Of a DNA stretch of 42,171 bases, positions 33,876 to 42,171 are shown in pieces (position 1 is the stretch's first letter; every line of letters starts with the position of its first letter). A program made the translations under genes and the position numbers. The DNA comes from an uncultured Pelagibacteraceae bacterium (GTDB lineage: Bacteria; Pseudomonadota; Alphaproteobacteria; Pelagibacterales; Pelagibacteraceae): assembly GCA_902597575.1 (NCBI GenBank), contig CACJYF010000008.1, forward strand, positions 1 through 42,171, written 5' to 3'. The notes beneath the pieces were generated by a model. It did no database searches. It was not told where the DNA came from and saw only the letters and a list, made by a program, of their open reading frames with translations.

Positions 33876-34306
33876 CAATCTTTTTTAGTCTTAAAGTCAA
33901 TGCCATATTCTGACCTCGGTCCCTTTCTTAAGCCAAAAGGTCCAGATATGAATATTGTTAAAGGTCGTGTCCCTGGTTTTATATCAACTCTGTGAAGATT
34001 GTTTGCTGATCTAAATCCAATATATCCAGGTGGTCTCCAAAATTTTCCTGTACTTAGTGTCTCCCAGTAACCATCTCTTAATATTATTGTTATATAAGGA
34101 AAAGTATGATTATGAACTCCTTCCCCATGGTCATCTGCTAACATTTCATGAATTAGAATATTGAATGGAAACCATTTTGGTCTGTGCCTCATCAAAACAT
34201 AATATCTATTCATCCAAGGTTTTGCTTTATGGAATTCTGGATGAGAAGGTCCCCTATCTAGGACAATTTTCTTTCTACCTATTTTTTCTAAAAATTTTAA
34301 AAACAT
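33875..34306 (-). CDS. Cupin-fold protein of unknown function
   Basis: About 143 residues from the second start. Seen: NILIHEMLADDHGEGVHNHTFPYITIILRDGYWETL and, 25 residues on, RPPGYIGFRSANNLHRVDIKPGTRPLTIFISGP. HNH and the later LHRVD fit the metal ligands of a one-domain cupin, such as cysteine-dioxygenase-like proteins, but I do not recognise the family. The ORF track begins at 34333, inside bamB's last codons. The next ATG, 34306 (MFLKFLEKIGRK), leaves one base after the bamB stop, so I prefer it, though both are possible. It is coupled to zapE. Function unknown. Confidence 0.6.
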   Translation of the reverse strand: MFLKFLEKIGRKKIVLDRGPSHPEFHKAKPWMNRYYVLMRHRPKWFPFNILIHEMLADDHGEGVHNHTFPYITIILRDGYWETLSTGKFWRPPGYIGFRSANNLHRVDIKPGTRPLTIFISGPFGLRKGPRSEYGIDFKTKKD

Positions 34307-34307
34307 T

Positions 34308-35603
34308 CTATTCGTATTGTATAATGGCACCATTCTTAATCATAAATAAATGATTATTATATAAAAACGGTTTTGACATTATTTTTCTGGCAATTTTTTC
34401 AACTTTTTGAATATTACCAGTTTTAAGTTCTAGAATAATTAATTTACCATCACTATTAGATAAATATATTTTATCCTGACTTATTGAAAATCCTATTGGT
34501 TTAATTTTTTTCCTATTTTTTTCTTTGTAAATTTTATAGATATCTTTAATCTTAATTATGTTTCCTTTTTCTTTATCTATCATGAATAAATAACCATTAT
34601 CTGAAATTGTGATAATTAAGTTTTTAATAATAATAGGAGTCAAACTTGAGCTGATATCATTAATCCAATTTATTGAACCATTTTTTAAATCAATTGAATA
34701 AAATTCATTTTTGTTATTTGAAAAAAAAATACTTTTACCCTCTGAAACCAGCTTCGAATTTTTAAAATTATAAGTAATATTGATGATATTGCTGCTTTGA
34801 GTGGGAAGTTGCCATAATAAATTTCCTGAGGATGTATCTACTGCTGTTAAGTCACCTAAATTATTTATAAAATAAACACTATTTTCAGACACAAATAAAG
34901 AATTTTTTGCATTTGTTATTGTCAATGCTTTTTCAGTTTCATAATTCCAACATTCAGAACCATCTTCTATAAAAAAACATCTTAGGACATTCTTAAGATC
35001 AATTACAAAAAATCTATCATCAACTGTTTTAATTTCAGAATTAAAAGGATAATCATTCTTTTTTTTCCAGATCAAATTTCCATTTTTTAAGTTAATTAGA
35101 AATATGTTTGATAAATTATCAACAACTATAAGTTTTTTTTTTATCAAAGCAAAAGAAAGTTTTGGATTATTTTTTTTTTCAAATTTGGAATAATAGTTTT
35201 TTTTCCAAATAATTTTTTTATCACTATCAAATCTGATAATTGACCCTTTATTATCAAAAAAAACTATCCCATCTTTTAAAAATAAAGGAGTTAAATCTGT
35301 GTCATTTTCATTATTGAACTTGGAAAATGTGAAGTTTTTGATTTTTTTTAATTTACCAGAATAATTTTGTATTCCGAAATTATTTCTATTATCTATAATT
35401 TTATTTTGAACATTTACCTGTGATAAATCTAAACTAATATTAGGATTTAATTCCTTATAGGAAATTTTTTTTTCATCTAATATAATTTCAATATTCTTAT
35501 TAACTTTATTCTTTTCTTTCTTATTCCAGATCTTTGAATTTTCATTTAAGGAGCAATTCACCAAGATTAAAGATACTAAAAAAAAAATAAGAATTCTAAT
35601 CAC
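34308..35603 (-). CDS. bamB: BamB-like outer-membrane assembly lipoprotein
   Basis: 431 residues. The N-terminus MIRILIFFLVSLILVNCSLNENS is a lipoprotein signal with a lipobox cysteine at about residue 17. The remainder is a PQQ-like beta-propeller of repeated blades: IIRFDSDKKIIWKK, IFLINLKNGNLIWKK, LTAVDTSSGNLLWQLPT, FYSIDLKNGSINWIND. BamB is the accessory lipoprotein of the Bam complex that inserts outer-membrane beta-barrels. The start is GTG, 8 bases inside the upstream YfgM-like gene, the same neighbour pair as in other proteobacteria. Low-complexity lysine and asparagine runs are strong. A different PQQ-propeller role is possible but the context favours BamB. Confidence 0.8.
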   Translation of the reverse strand: MIRILIFFLVSLILVNCSLNENSKIWNKKEKNKVNKNIEIILDEKKISYKELNPNISLDLSQVNVQNKIIDNRNNFGIQNYSGKLKKIKNFTFSKFNNENDTDLTPLFLKDGIVFFDNKGSIIRFDSDKKIIWKKNYYSKFEKKNNPKLSFALIKKKLIVVDNLSNIFLINLKNGNLIWKKKNDYPFNSEIKTVDDRFFVIDLKNVLRCFFIEDGSECWNYETEKALTITNAKNSLFVSENSVYFINNLGDLTAVDTSSGNLLWQLPTQSSNIINITYNFKNSKLVSEGKSIFFSNNKNEFYSIDLKNGSINWINDISSSLTPIIIKNLIITISDNGYLFMIDKEKGNIIKIKDIYKIYKEKNRKKIKPIGFSISQDKIYLSNSDGKLIILELKTGNIQKVEKIARKIMSKPFLYNNHLFMIKNGAIIQYE

Positions 35604-36240
35604 TTAAATCTCTGTTTAATCTTTTTTGTGCTTCTGTAACTATACTTGGGTTTGATTTTTTTGAATTTATAATCTGATTAAAAAAATCCTTAGATTTCAA
35701 TTTTTGATCTTTAGAATAAAAAAACTCCGCTAGCAAATACAGTGCATGAGAACTCCATACACTCTCAGACTTAATAATCGGATTTAAAATTTCTAACAAT
35801 TCATTTTCTGAAATTTGATCAGCATTGTACAAACCTTTTTTATAGATTACCAAATTTTTAATTTCTTTTTCTAAAGACGTATTTTTGATTAAAATATCAA
35901 ATAAATTATTTATTTGACCTCTGCTTGAAATTAAATCGTTATCTAAAATGAAATAAAGAGAAAGTGGAGAATAAGTTGGATCTTTCAATTTAATTATTTG
36001 TGTTAGTTTTGTAGCGGTTTTTTCTTTATTATTTTTCTCGTAATCTATTACTGTTGAATAAAATAAATTAGAAACTTTTTCTCGCTGGTAATCTCTGAAT
36101 TCTCCATATCCAAAGAAAGATATAGTTAATAATATAATAATAATTAGAAAACCTAGTAACTTTTTTTTGTTATTTACGAAAAAACTTTTTATTTTTTCTT
36201 TTCTGGTATTAGAATTAATTATTGAAATATCTTCTTCCAT
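35596..36240 (-). CDS. YfgM-like membrane-anchored TPR protein
   Basis: 214 residues. The short cytoplasmic N-terminus (MEEDISIINSNTRKEKIKSFFVNNKKK) is followed by one membrane helix at about 28-45 (LLGFLIIIILLTISFFGYGEF) and a periplasmic domain. The domain starts YQREKVSNLFYSTVIDYEKNNKEKTATKLTQII and contains helix pairs typical of TPR motifs. This is the layout of YfgM, which sits at the SecYEG/chaperone interface in E. coli and is encoded beside bamB there as here. The gene overlaps bamB by 8 bases and follows acnA by one base. Sequence alone would not be enough; gene order strengthens it. Confidence 0.72.
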   Translation of the reverse strand: MEEDISIINSNTRKEKIKSFFVNNKKKLLGFLIIIILLTISFFGYGEFRDYQREKVSNLFYSTVIDYEKNNKEKTATKLTQIIKLKDPTYSPLSLYFILDNDLISSRGQINNLFDILIKNTSLEKEIKNLVIYKKGLYNADQISENELLEILNPIIKSESVWSSHALYLLAEFFYSKDQKLKSKDFFNQIINSKKSNPSIVTEAQKRLNRDLSD

Positions 36241-36241
36241 A

Positions 36242-38911
36242 CTAAATCATGTTGCGAAGGACGTACTGTAAAATTCCTCCATTTTTGTAATACTCAAGTT
36301 CATTTTTAGTGTCTATTCTACACAATACCTCTATCTTTTTAATTTCACCTGATAAATATTTGATTTCTAACTTTACTTTGTCTGATGGGTTTAATCCTTT
36401 TTCTAAATCAATAACACTGATCAATTCAGAACCTTTTAAATTTAAATTTATTCTATTTATATTATTAATGAACTGTAGTGGCAATACTCCCATACCTATT
36501 AAATTAGATCTATGAATTCTCTCAAAACTTTCGGCTATCACGGCTTTGATACCTAAAAGTTTTGTACCTTTTGCAGCCCAATCTCTTGAAGATCCCGTGC
36601 CATATTCTTTACCACCAATAACTACTAAATCGGTTCTTCTTTTTTTGTACTCTACAACAGCATCATAAATTGGCATTACTTTATCCTCAGGGTACAATTT
36701 AGTGAAACCACCTTCTGTTCCAGGTGCTATTTCATTTTTAATTCTTATATTTGCGAATGTACCTCTCATCATTACCTCGTGATTTCCACGTCTAGATCCA
36801 TACGAATTATAGTCCTTGGGAAGAATTTGATAATTCATAAAATACTCACCAGTTGGACTATCTTTTTGTATATTACCAGCTGGGGAAATATGATCAGTTG
36901 TAACCATGTCCCCCAATATCAATAATGGTCTTGCATTTTTAATTTCTTTAAAACCCTCTGGCTTGTCACCAAGATTTTCAAAAAATGGAGGTTTTTTTAC
37001 ATAAGTAGAATTTTCATCCCAATTATAGATACTGCTCTTTTTTGTTTTTATCTCTTGCCATTGTTTTGGTCCCGCTGAAACATTTGAATATCTTTTAATA
37101 AACATATCTGCATTAAGAGAGTTCTTCAACGTATCTTCTATCTCTTTATTTGAAGGCCAGATATCTTTTAAAAATACGTCTTTTCCGTTTTTATCTTTTC
37201 CAAATGAGTCTTTTAATAAATCGAATTCCATGTGACCTGCAAGAGCATAAGCTACAACAAGTGGGGGAGATGCTAGATAGTTTGCTTTAATATGAGGTGA
37301 AATCCTTCCCTCAAAGTTTCTGTTACCTGACAAAACAGAGACAGCATATAAATTTTCTTTTTGAATAGATTCAACTATGTTTTCTGCTAATGGACCTGAG
37401 TTACCGATACAGGTTGTACAACCATAACCAACTAAATTAAATCCTAATTGATCTAAGTAAGTATTTAGTCCTGCTTTCTCTAAGTAATCAGTCACTACTT
37501 GAGATCCAGGAGCTAAAGATGTTTTAACCCATGGTTTAACATTTAATCCTAGCTCAACAGCTTTTTTTGCTAAAAGGCCAGCTCCAATAAGAACATTGGG
37601 ATTTGAGGTGTTGGTGCATGATGTAATCGCAGCAATTAATATTGAACCATCCTTAATTTCGTAATCTGTATCTTTTACCTTGGAAATTTCATAATCTTTT
37701 TTATCTGTAGATTCTTTAAACACTTTTTTAAAATTACTTGATGCTTCAGTTAAAAGAACTTTATCTTGTGGTCTTTTAGGACCTGAAATAGTTGGAACTA
37801 AAGTGGACATATCTAAAGATATTTTATCAGTAAACTTAATATCATCACTTGACCATAAACCTTGCTCCTTTGCATACTTTTCGACTATTGCCACTGTCTC
37901 TTTATCGCGTCCAGAAAATTTTAAATACTTTAAAGTTTCGTCATCTATTGGAAAAAAACCACATGTAGCTCCATACTCAGGGGCCATATTAGCAATTGTA
38001 GCTCTATCAGCTAAAGTCAAATTTTTTAATCCCTCACCGTAAAATTCAACAAATTTTCCAACTACACCTTTATCTCTAAGCATTTTAACGATCGTTAAAA
38101 CTAAGTCAGTAGCAGTTGTGCCCTCAGGCATTTTTTTTGTAACCTCAAATCCAATTACTTCCGGAATTAACATTGAAATAGGTTGTCCTAACATACCTGC
38201 TTCAGCTTCAATTCCACCAACACCCCATCCTAGAACTGACAAACCATTAACCATTGTTGTATGGCTGTCTGTTCCAACAAGTGTATCTGGAAACAAATAT
38301 TTTTCTCCTTTATATTCCTCTGACCAAACTACTTTTGATAAATATTCTAAATTTACCTGATGACAAATACCAGTTCCTGGAGGAACAATCCTAAAATTAT
38401 TAAAAGCACTTTGCCCCCATTTTAAAAAAGAATATCTTTCACCGTTTCTTTTAAACTCAATATCTACATTCTTTTCAAATGAATCTTTTTTAGCAGATTG
38501 ATCAACCTGAACAGAATGATCAATGACTAAATCAACTGCAGACAGAGGATTAATTTTATTTGGATCTTTATTTTTCTCTTTTACAGCCTCTCGCATAGCA
38601 GCCAAATCAGCTACTGCTGGTATTCCTGTATAATCTTGAAGTAAAACCCTGGCTGGTCTGTATGCTATTTCAATTTTTGATTTTTTTGTTTCAAGCCAAT
38701 TTTTTATAGCCTCAATTTGTTGTTTATTAACTGATAAATCATCCTCATATCTGAGTAAATTTTCTAGTAAAACTTTTAATGACTTTGGTAATTTTGAAAT
38801 ACCTTGTAATCCATTTAACTCAGCTTTTTTCAATGAGTAATATTTAAAATTTTTACCATTAACCTCAAGGTTGGATAATGATTTGTAAGAATTTTTATTC
38901 CCTGGTTTCAT
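36242..38911 (-). CDS. acnA: Aconitate hydratase A
   Basis: 889 residues, normal for AcnA/IRP-type aconitase. It turns citrate into isocitrate in the TCA cycle with a 4Fe-4S cluster. The cluster ligands are in AAITSCTNTSNPNVLIGAG and GYGCTTCIGNSGPL. DTLVGTDSHTTMVNGLSVLGWGVGGIEAEAGMLGQP is the substrate-site stretch, and GSSRDWAAKGTKLLGIKAVIAESFERIHRSNLIGMGVLPLQF is the swivelling domain 4. The C-terminus YYKNGGILQYVLRNMI is typical. The gene is 3 bases after the LysE-type gene and 1 base before the YfgM-like gene. Minus-strand transcript probably spans 39849-32398. Firm identification. Confidence 0.97.
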   Translation of the reverse strand: MKPGNKNSYKSLSNLEVNGKNFKYYSLKKAELNGLQGISKLPKSLKVLLENLLRYEDDLSVNKQQIEAIKNWLETKKSKIEIAYRPARVLLQDYTGIPAVADLAAMREAVKEKNKDPNKINPLSAVDLVIDHSVQVDQSAKKDSFEKNVDIEFKRNGERYSFLKWGQSAFNNFRIVPPGTGICHQVNLEYLSKVVWSEEYKGEKYLFPDTLVGTDSHTTMVNGLSVLGWGVGGIEAEAGMLGQPISMLIPEVIGFEVTKKMPEGTTATDLVLTIVKMLRDKGVVGKFVEFYGEGLKNLTLADRATIANMAPEYGATCGFFPIDDETLKYLKFSGRDKETVAIVEKYAKEQGLWSSDDIKFTDKISLDMSTLVPTISGPKRPQDKVLLTEASSNFKKVFKESTDKKDYEISKVKDTDYEIKDGSILIAAITSCTNTSNPNVLIGAGLLAKKAVELGLNVKPWVKTSLAPGSQVVTDYLEKAGLNTYLDQLGFNLVGYGCTTCIGNSGPLAENIVESIQKENLYAVSVLSGNRNFEGRISPHIKANYLASPPLVVAYALAGHMEFDLLKDSFGKDKNGKDVFLKDIWPSNKEIEDTLKNSLNADMFIKRYSNVSAGPKQWQEIKTKKSSIYNWDENSTYVKKPPFFENLGDKPEGFKEIKNARPLLILGDMVTTDHISPAGNIQKDSPTGEYFMNYQILPKDYNSYGSRRGNHEVMMRGTFANIRIKNEIAPGTEGGFTKLYPEDKVMPIYDAVVEYKKRRTDLVVIGGKEYGTGSSRDWAAKGTKLLGIKAVIAESFERIHRSNLIGMGVLPLQFINNINRINLNLKGSELISVIDLEKGLNPSDKVKLEIKYLSGEIKKIEVLCRIDTKNELEYYKNGGILQYVLRNMI

Positions 38912-38914
38912 ATC

Positions 38915-39505
38915 TTATATATAAAATGTAATTATGCTCAAAAGAAGAAGCACTGACATAACATAATTAAAGTATTTAATAAATTTCTCATTTGTCGCAA
39001 ATTTCCTTAAATATTTGCCAACAAATGTCCAAAAAGTGATGCTTGATAAAGATACTAAAAAAGCAAATAAAACAACTTGAGTCGCGTAGTTGAGATAATT
39101 TTCTCCATATTCAACGTATGTTGAAACTATAATAATTCCAATTAAAACACCTTTTGGATTTAAAAATTGAAAAATAAAAGTATCTAAAAAAGAAATTGGA
39201 TTTTCATTTTTTTTCTCATTAGAAGATTTTGAAAAACTTATTTTATAAGCTAGATAAATTAAAAATAAACTCCCTAAATATTTTAAGATTGTTTGTATAA
39301 TTGGGAATAGTTTAAAAATATTAACTAAGCCGATTGTTAAAGCAAATACTACAGAAGTAAACCCAAAGGTAACTCCAAAAATATGTGGGATTGTTTTTTT
39401 AATTCCAAAATTAAAACCAGAATAGGATGCAACAACGTTATTTGGTCCTGGGGTATAAGCAGCCACAATCCAAAAGAGCGCCATTGATAAAAACTCTGGA
39501 TGCAT
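38915..39505 (-). CDS. LysE/RhtB family amino-acid exporter
   Basis: 196 residues with six hydrophobic segments. The start MHPEFLSMALFWIVAAYTPGPNNVVASYSGFNFGIKKTIPHIFGVTFGF contains the LysE/RhtB hallmark (TPGPNN...S...G...G). Further on LKYLGSLFLIYLAYKISFS and FQFLNPKGVLIGIIIVSTY are the usual second-half motif 'W..QllNPK'. Such exporters send out amino acids or related metabolites; the substrate is unknown. It is closely spaced between csaA (2 bases) and acnA (3 bases). Confidence 0.85.
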   Translation of the reverse strand: MHPEFLSMALFWIVAAYTPGPNNVVASYSGFNFGIKKTIPHIFGVTFGFTSVVFALTIGLVNIFKLFPIIQTILKYLGSLFLIYLAYKISFSKSSNEKKNENPISFLDTFIFQFLNPKGVLIGIIIVSTYVEYGENYLNYATQVVLFAFLVSLSSITFWTFVGKYLRKFATNEKFIKYFNYVMSVLLLLSIITFYI

Positions 39506-39507
39506 AT

Positions 39508-39849
39508 TTATGCTATTGGTAATCCGTTATCTGCTTTTTGTGATGGATGTACCAGTGTCACTTTTCCTTCAGAGTCTATCGATCCTAAAAGTAAAAACTG
39601 AGATTTTACACCAGCAATATTTTTTTCTGGAAAGTTACAAACACCAATCACTTGTTTACCAACTAAATTTTGTTCATTATAAAAATGAGTAATTTGGGCC
39701 GATGAAGTTTTAACACCTATTTCATTTCCAAAATCTACCTCAACAACTAATGATGGTTTTCTAGCTTTTTCATTTTTTTTGACTGATAGGACTGTTCCAA
39801 GTCTAATATCTATTTTTTCAAATATGTCGTAAGTAATTTGCTCTTTCAT
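39508..39849 (-). CDS. csaA: CsaA-type tRNA-binding domain protein
   Basis: 113 residues, a free-standing OB-fold tRNA-binding domain. FEKIDIRLGTVLSVKKNEKARKPSLVVEVDFGNEIGVKTSSAQI (about 10-53) matches CsaA, with the KPS.KL-like stretch. YNEQNLVGKQVIGVCNFPEKNIAGVKSQFLLLG follows as the homodimer strand, and the end HPSQKADNGLPIA ('.P...VpNG..i.') is also typical. CsaA was proposed as an export chaperone and binds tRNA in vitro. The gene is first in a minus-strand run and divergent from argE with only 29 bases between the ATGs. The ORF on the plus strand is a shadow. Confidence 0.9.
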   Translation of the reverse strand: MKEQITYDIFEKIDIRLGTVLSVKKNEKARKPSLVVEVDFGNEIGVKTSSAQITHFYNEQNLVGKQVIGVCNFPEKNIAGVKSQFLLLGSIDSEGKVTLVHPSQKADNGLPIA

Positions 39850-39878
39850 AAAAGTGATATTTATATTAATTATTACTA
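39850..39878. promoter_or_regulatory. Very short divergent promoter region between csaA and argE
   Basis: Only 29 bases separate two divergent ATGs (csaA on minus, argE on plus). The sequence aaaagtgatatttatattaattattacta contains TATATT-like -10 candidates on both strands, but there is no room for complete -35/-10 sets, so each promoter must extend into the other gene or the messages must be almost leaderless. Confidence 0.4.
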
Positions 39879-41069
39879 ATGAGTACAGAAGTAAATTTGG
39901 AGAAAATATACAAGAATTCTATTCAGATTTTATCTGATTTAATTGGATTTAAAACTATTTCAGGTGAAGATAACAACGATTTGATAAATTATTGTGAAAA
40001 ATATCTTAGTGACCTGGGCGCTACTTCATTTAAGACATTTGATGAGAAAAAAAAAAGAGTAAATCTTTTTGCAACAATTAAAGCCAAAAAATCAAATGGG
40101 ATAAAACCTATAATTTTATCTGGTCATACTGATACTGTTCCTGTTTCAAAGAGTTGGAGTACGGATCCCTTTAAGGCAACAATTAAAGAAGATAAACTTT
40201 ATGGAAGAGGTTCTTGTGACATGAAAGGATTTATTGCATGCACTTTAGCATTCGCTCCAATTTTTTCTAAAGTTGATCTAAATAGAGATATTCATTTTTC
40301 TTTTACTTTTGATGAAGAAACTGCATGCATAGGTGCACCATTATTAATTAAAGAACTTAAAAAAAGAAAAATTCAAAACGGAATTTGTATAGTCGGTGAG
40401 CCTACAAATATGAAAATCATAGACGCACACAAAGGATGCTATGAATACACTACTTATTTTGAAGGACTTGCAGGACACAGTTCAATGCCACACAAAGGTG
40501 TCAGTGCTGTTGAATTTGCATCAAAGTATGCCAATAAATTAATAGAGCTTAGAGAAGAACTAAAAAGAAGAGCGCCTAAAGACTCAATATTTGATCCTCC
40601 ATTTTCAACACTACAAGTTGGAGGTATATTTGGAGGTATAGCTCATAATGTAATAGCTGACAGATGTCGCGTTGAATGGGAGACAAGACCAGTTATCAAA
40701 GAAGATGGCATCTTTCTAAATCAACAAATAGATAAATACGCAAAAGATATTTTATTACCAGAAATGAAAAAAGTTTTTCCTAACTCAAAAATAACAAAGG
40801 AGATAATCGGTGAGGTTACCGGTTTTGATCGTATAAGTAACTCAGAGGCATGTGAATTGGTCTCAAGTTTAACCGGTGATAATTCTAGAGAAGTTGTGTC
40901 CTTTGGAACTGAAGCAGGGTTATTTCAAGAAATAGGTATTAGCACAGTTGTTTGCGGCCCTGGTTCTATAGAACAAGCTCACAAAGTTGATGAGTTTATA
41001 GAACTTAATGAACTTAAAAAATGTTTGAAATTTCTTGAGGGAATTAAAAATAAATCTATTCTTAATTAG
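39879..41069 (+). CDS. argE: Acetylornithine deacetylase
   Basis: 396 residues of the M20 metallopeptidase family. ArgE removes the acetyl group from N-acetylornithine to give ornithine for arginine synthesis. Metal and catalytic motifs are in place: ILSGHTDTVPVSKSW (about 87-101), LYGRGSCDMKGFIA (about 108-121), FTFDEETACIGAPLL (general-base Glu pair) and a C-terminal CGPGSIEQAHKVDEFIE with the last histidine. The dimerisation 'lid' contains HKGCYEYTTYFEGLAGHSSMP. The start ATG is 29 bases from csaA's. The stop TAG lies 6 bases past the convergent aldehyde dehydrogenase's stop, so the two coding regions overlap by 8 bases. A related M20 deacylase is a less likely reading. Confidence 0.85.
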   Translation: MSTEVNLEKIYKNSIQILSDLIGFKTISGEDNNDLINYCEKYLSDLGATSFKTFDEKKKRVNLFATIKAKKSNGIKPIILSGHTDTVPVSKSWSTDPFKATIKEDKLYGRGSCDMKGFIACTLAFAPIFSKVDLNRDIHFSFTFDEETACIGAPLLIKELKKRKIQNGICIVGEPTNMKIIDAHKGCYEYTTYFEGLAGHSSMPHKGVSAVEFASKYANKLIELREELKRRAPKDSIFDPPFSTLQVGGIFGGIAHNVIADRCRVEWETRPVIKEDGIFLNQQIDKYAKDILLPEMKKVFPNSKITKEIIGEVTGFDRISNSEACELVSSLTGDNSREVVSFGTEAGLFQEIGISTVVCGPGSIEQAHKVDEFIELNELKKCLKFLEGIKNKSILN

Positions 41070-42171
41070 TCCACCCACCAACTGATTTGACTTCTAAGAA
41101 TTCTTGAAGACCATGCTCACCAGCTTCTCTACCTATTCCTGAATGTTTAAAACCTCCAAAAGGTGTATCGATTGCTATACCTGCTCCATTTACATCAATC
41201 ATTCCTGATCTGAGTTTTTTTGCAACCCGTTTAGCTTTTTCTTGGTCTTGAGTTTGGATATAATTTGTTAGTCCGTAAGGAGTATCATTTGCAATTTTGA
41301 TTGCGTCTTCTTCTGACTCAAATGGTATAACTGACAATACAGGTCCAAAAATTTCTGTTCTAGCAATTTCCATACTATTATCAACATCGACAAACACAGT
41401 TGGTTTTACAAAATATCCTTTTTCATGACCATCAGGTTTCCCTAGTCCACCTGCAATTAGTTTTGCTCCTTCATCAATTCCTTTTTTAATTAAATCCTGA
41501 ATCTTATTATATTGAGACTCTGATACAACTGGCCCAATATGTTCCCCTTCTTTTTTAGGATCTCCTACTTCTATACTGTCTGTGTACTCTTTAAGTTTTT
41601 TTATTGCCTCAGAGTAATTCGATTTTTCAATTAACATTCTTGTTGGTGCATTACATGATTGACCTGAGTTTTTAAAACATCTTAAAGCACCCCATTCAAT
41701 AGCTTTTGGATCAGCATCTTTAAAAATTATATTTGCTCCTTTGCCGCCTAATTCTAAACTTACTCTTTTAAAATCATTGGCTGCATTTTGTGAAATTAAA
41801 GCGCCAGCTCTAGTCGAACCAGTAAAAGAAATCATGTTTATATCTGGATGTCGTGTGAGGGCATCACCGGTAGTATTTCCATCGCCATTTATTAAATTAA
41901 ATACTCCTGGGGGAAATTTTGTTTCATCGATTATTTCAGTCAAAATCATTGATGATAATGGAGCAAGTTCTGATGGTTTTAATACCATTGTGCACCCTGA
42001 TGCTAAGGCAGGTATTACCTTAAGGCAAACCTGATTCATTGGCCAATTCCATGGTGTTATCAATGCACAGACTCCCTTAGGCTCGTACAAAAGTCTTTGA
42101 TTGGGAGCATGATCACCTAAAGGTTTTTCAAATTCAAAATTCTTAAGATGTCTTATAAAAGATTTTATATG
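41062..42171 (-). CDS. NAD(P)-dependent aldehyde dehydrogenase (N-terminus beyond right edge)
   Basis: At least 369 residues are visible. The ORF track stops at an internal TTG (42090), but the frame runs open to the window edge as HIKSFIRHLKNFEFEKPLGD, so the gene continues. Seen: YEPKGVCALITPWNWPMNQ (NAD-site Asn), GSTRAG, ELGGKGANIIF (general-base Glu), CFKNSGQSCNAPTRML (nucleophile Cys), EIFGPVLSVIPF and the tail GGFKHSGIGREAGEHGLQEFLEVKSV. It oxidises an aldehyde to the acid; the substrate is not clear. Betaine aldehyde or an amino-aldehyde is possible given the methylamine and betaine genes in the window, but that is inference. Confidence 0.9.
   Translation of the reverse strand, partial: HIKSFIRHLKNFEFEKPLGDHAPNQRLLYEPKGVCALITPWNWPMNQVCLKVIPALASGCTMVLKPSELAPLSSMILTEIIDETKFPPGVFNLINGDGNTTGDALTRHPDINMISFTGSTRAGALISQNAANDFKRVSLELGGKGANIIFKDADPKAIEWGALRCFKNSGQSCNAPTRMLIEKSNYSEAIKKLKEYTDSIEVGDPKKEGEHIGPVVSESQYNKIQDLIKKGIDEGAKLIAGGLGKPDGHEKGYFVKPTVFVDVDNSMEIARTEIFGPVLSVIPFESEEDAIKIANDTPYGLTNYIQTQDQEKAKRVAKKLRSGMIDVNGAGIAIDTPFGGFKHSGIGREAGEHGLQEFLEVKSVGGWTN

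Noticed and set aside
1-42171. tRNA, rRNA, CRISPR, insertion sequence or prophage signals
   Set aside because: No tRNA-like cloverleaf with T-loop, no direct-repeat/spacer pattern, no transposase or integrase was seen in gaps or genes.

Overview
The window is a gene-dense, very AT-rich bacterial chromosome segment. The streamlined gene order, the lysine/isoleucine/asparagine-rich proteins and the gene content (dimethylglycine-type dehydrogenase with ETF, DmdA-like GcvT proteins, formate-THF ligase, photolyase, a small set of ABC transporters) point to the SAR11 clade (Candidatus Pelagibacter or a close relative, Alphaproteobacteria). This assignment is from content and composition only. There are no tRNA or rRNA genes, CRISPR arrays, insertion sequences or integrases that I can see, and no gap over 300 bases lacks a gene.

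Layout. 1-1229 (+): the 3' end of hisI, a 2OG-Fe(II) oxygenase-like gene and a DUF2237 gene. 13383-1230 (-): a long same-strand run. It starts with a methyltransferase and a small APS-kinase-like P-loop kinase. It passes through an unusual membrane/sulfotransferase block: an arylsulfotransferase-like propeller, a small VGPG membrane protein, a membrane protein, a PAPS-type sulfotransferase and a 69-residue copy of the propeller protein's anchor. Next come a cytidylyltransferase-like gene, a crotonase, a CoA-binding protein and a DUF4864 protein. It ends in a dimethylglycine/sarcosine dehydrogenase-like gene fused in order to etfB, etfA and ETF-ubiquinone oxidoreductase. 13448-16210 (+): a MetF-like plus DmdA-like demethylation pair, a 34-residue membrane peptide and a Yip1-like protein. 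16362-16207 (-): a 51-residue zinc-ribbon-like protein. 16466-22705 (+): purE, purK, a GNAT enzyme, a cold-shock protein, an Asp/Glu racemase, an unknown protein, an EamA transporter and fhs. 23484-22702 (-): a class I amidotransferase.

23699-28839 (+): a complete branched-chain-amino-acid/amide-type ABC transporter (binding protein, hairpin, two ATPases, two permeases) and a possible 27-residue peptide. 29786-28836 (-): gpsA. 29853-32401 (+): a diaminopropionate ammonia-lyase-like enzyme and a photolyase. 39849-32398 (-): csaA, a LysE exporter, acnA, a YfgM-like protein, a BamB-like lipoprotein, a cupin-like protein, zapE and yjbQ. 39879-41069 (+): argE. 41062 to the right edge (-): an aldehyde dehydrogenase, cut by the window.

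The most coherent theme is one-carbon metabolism. The flavin dehydrogenase strips methyl groups from methylated glycine and passes electrons through ETF and ETF-QO to ubiquinone. The DmdA-like/MetF-like pair would move a methyl group onto tetrahydrofolate and oxidise it, and Fhs links formyl-THF to formate. The least explained part is the 9203-12327 sulfotransferase/propeller block, the best candidate here for an undescribed system. Every convergent gene junction in the window has zero or negative spacing, and four of six share a single TTAA for both stop codons. This supports two small ORFs missed by the ORF track.
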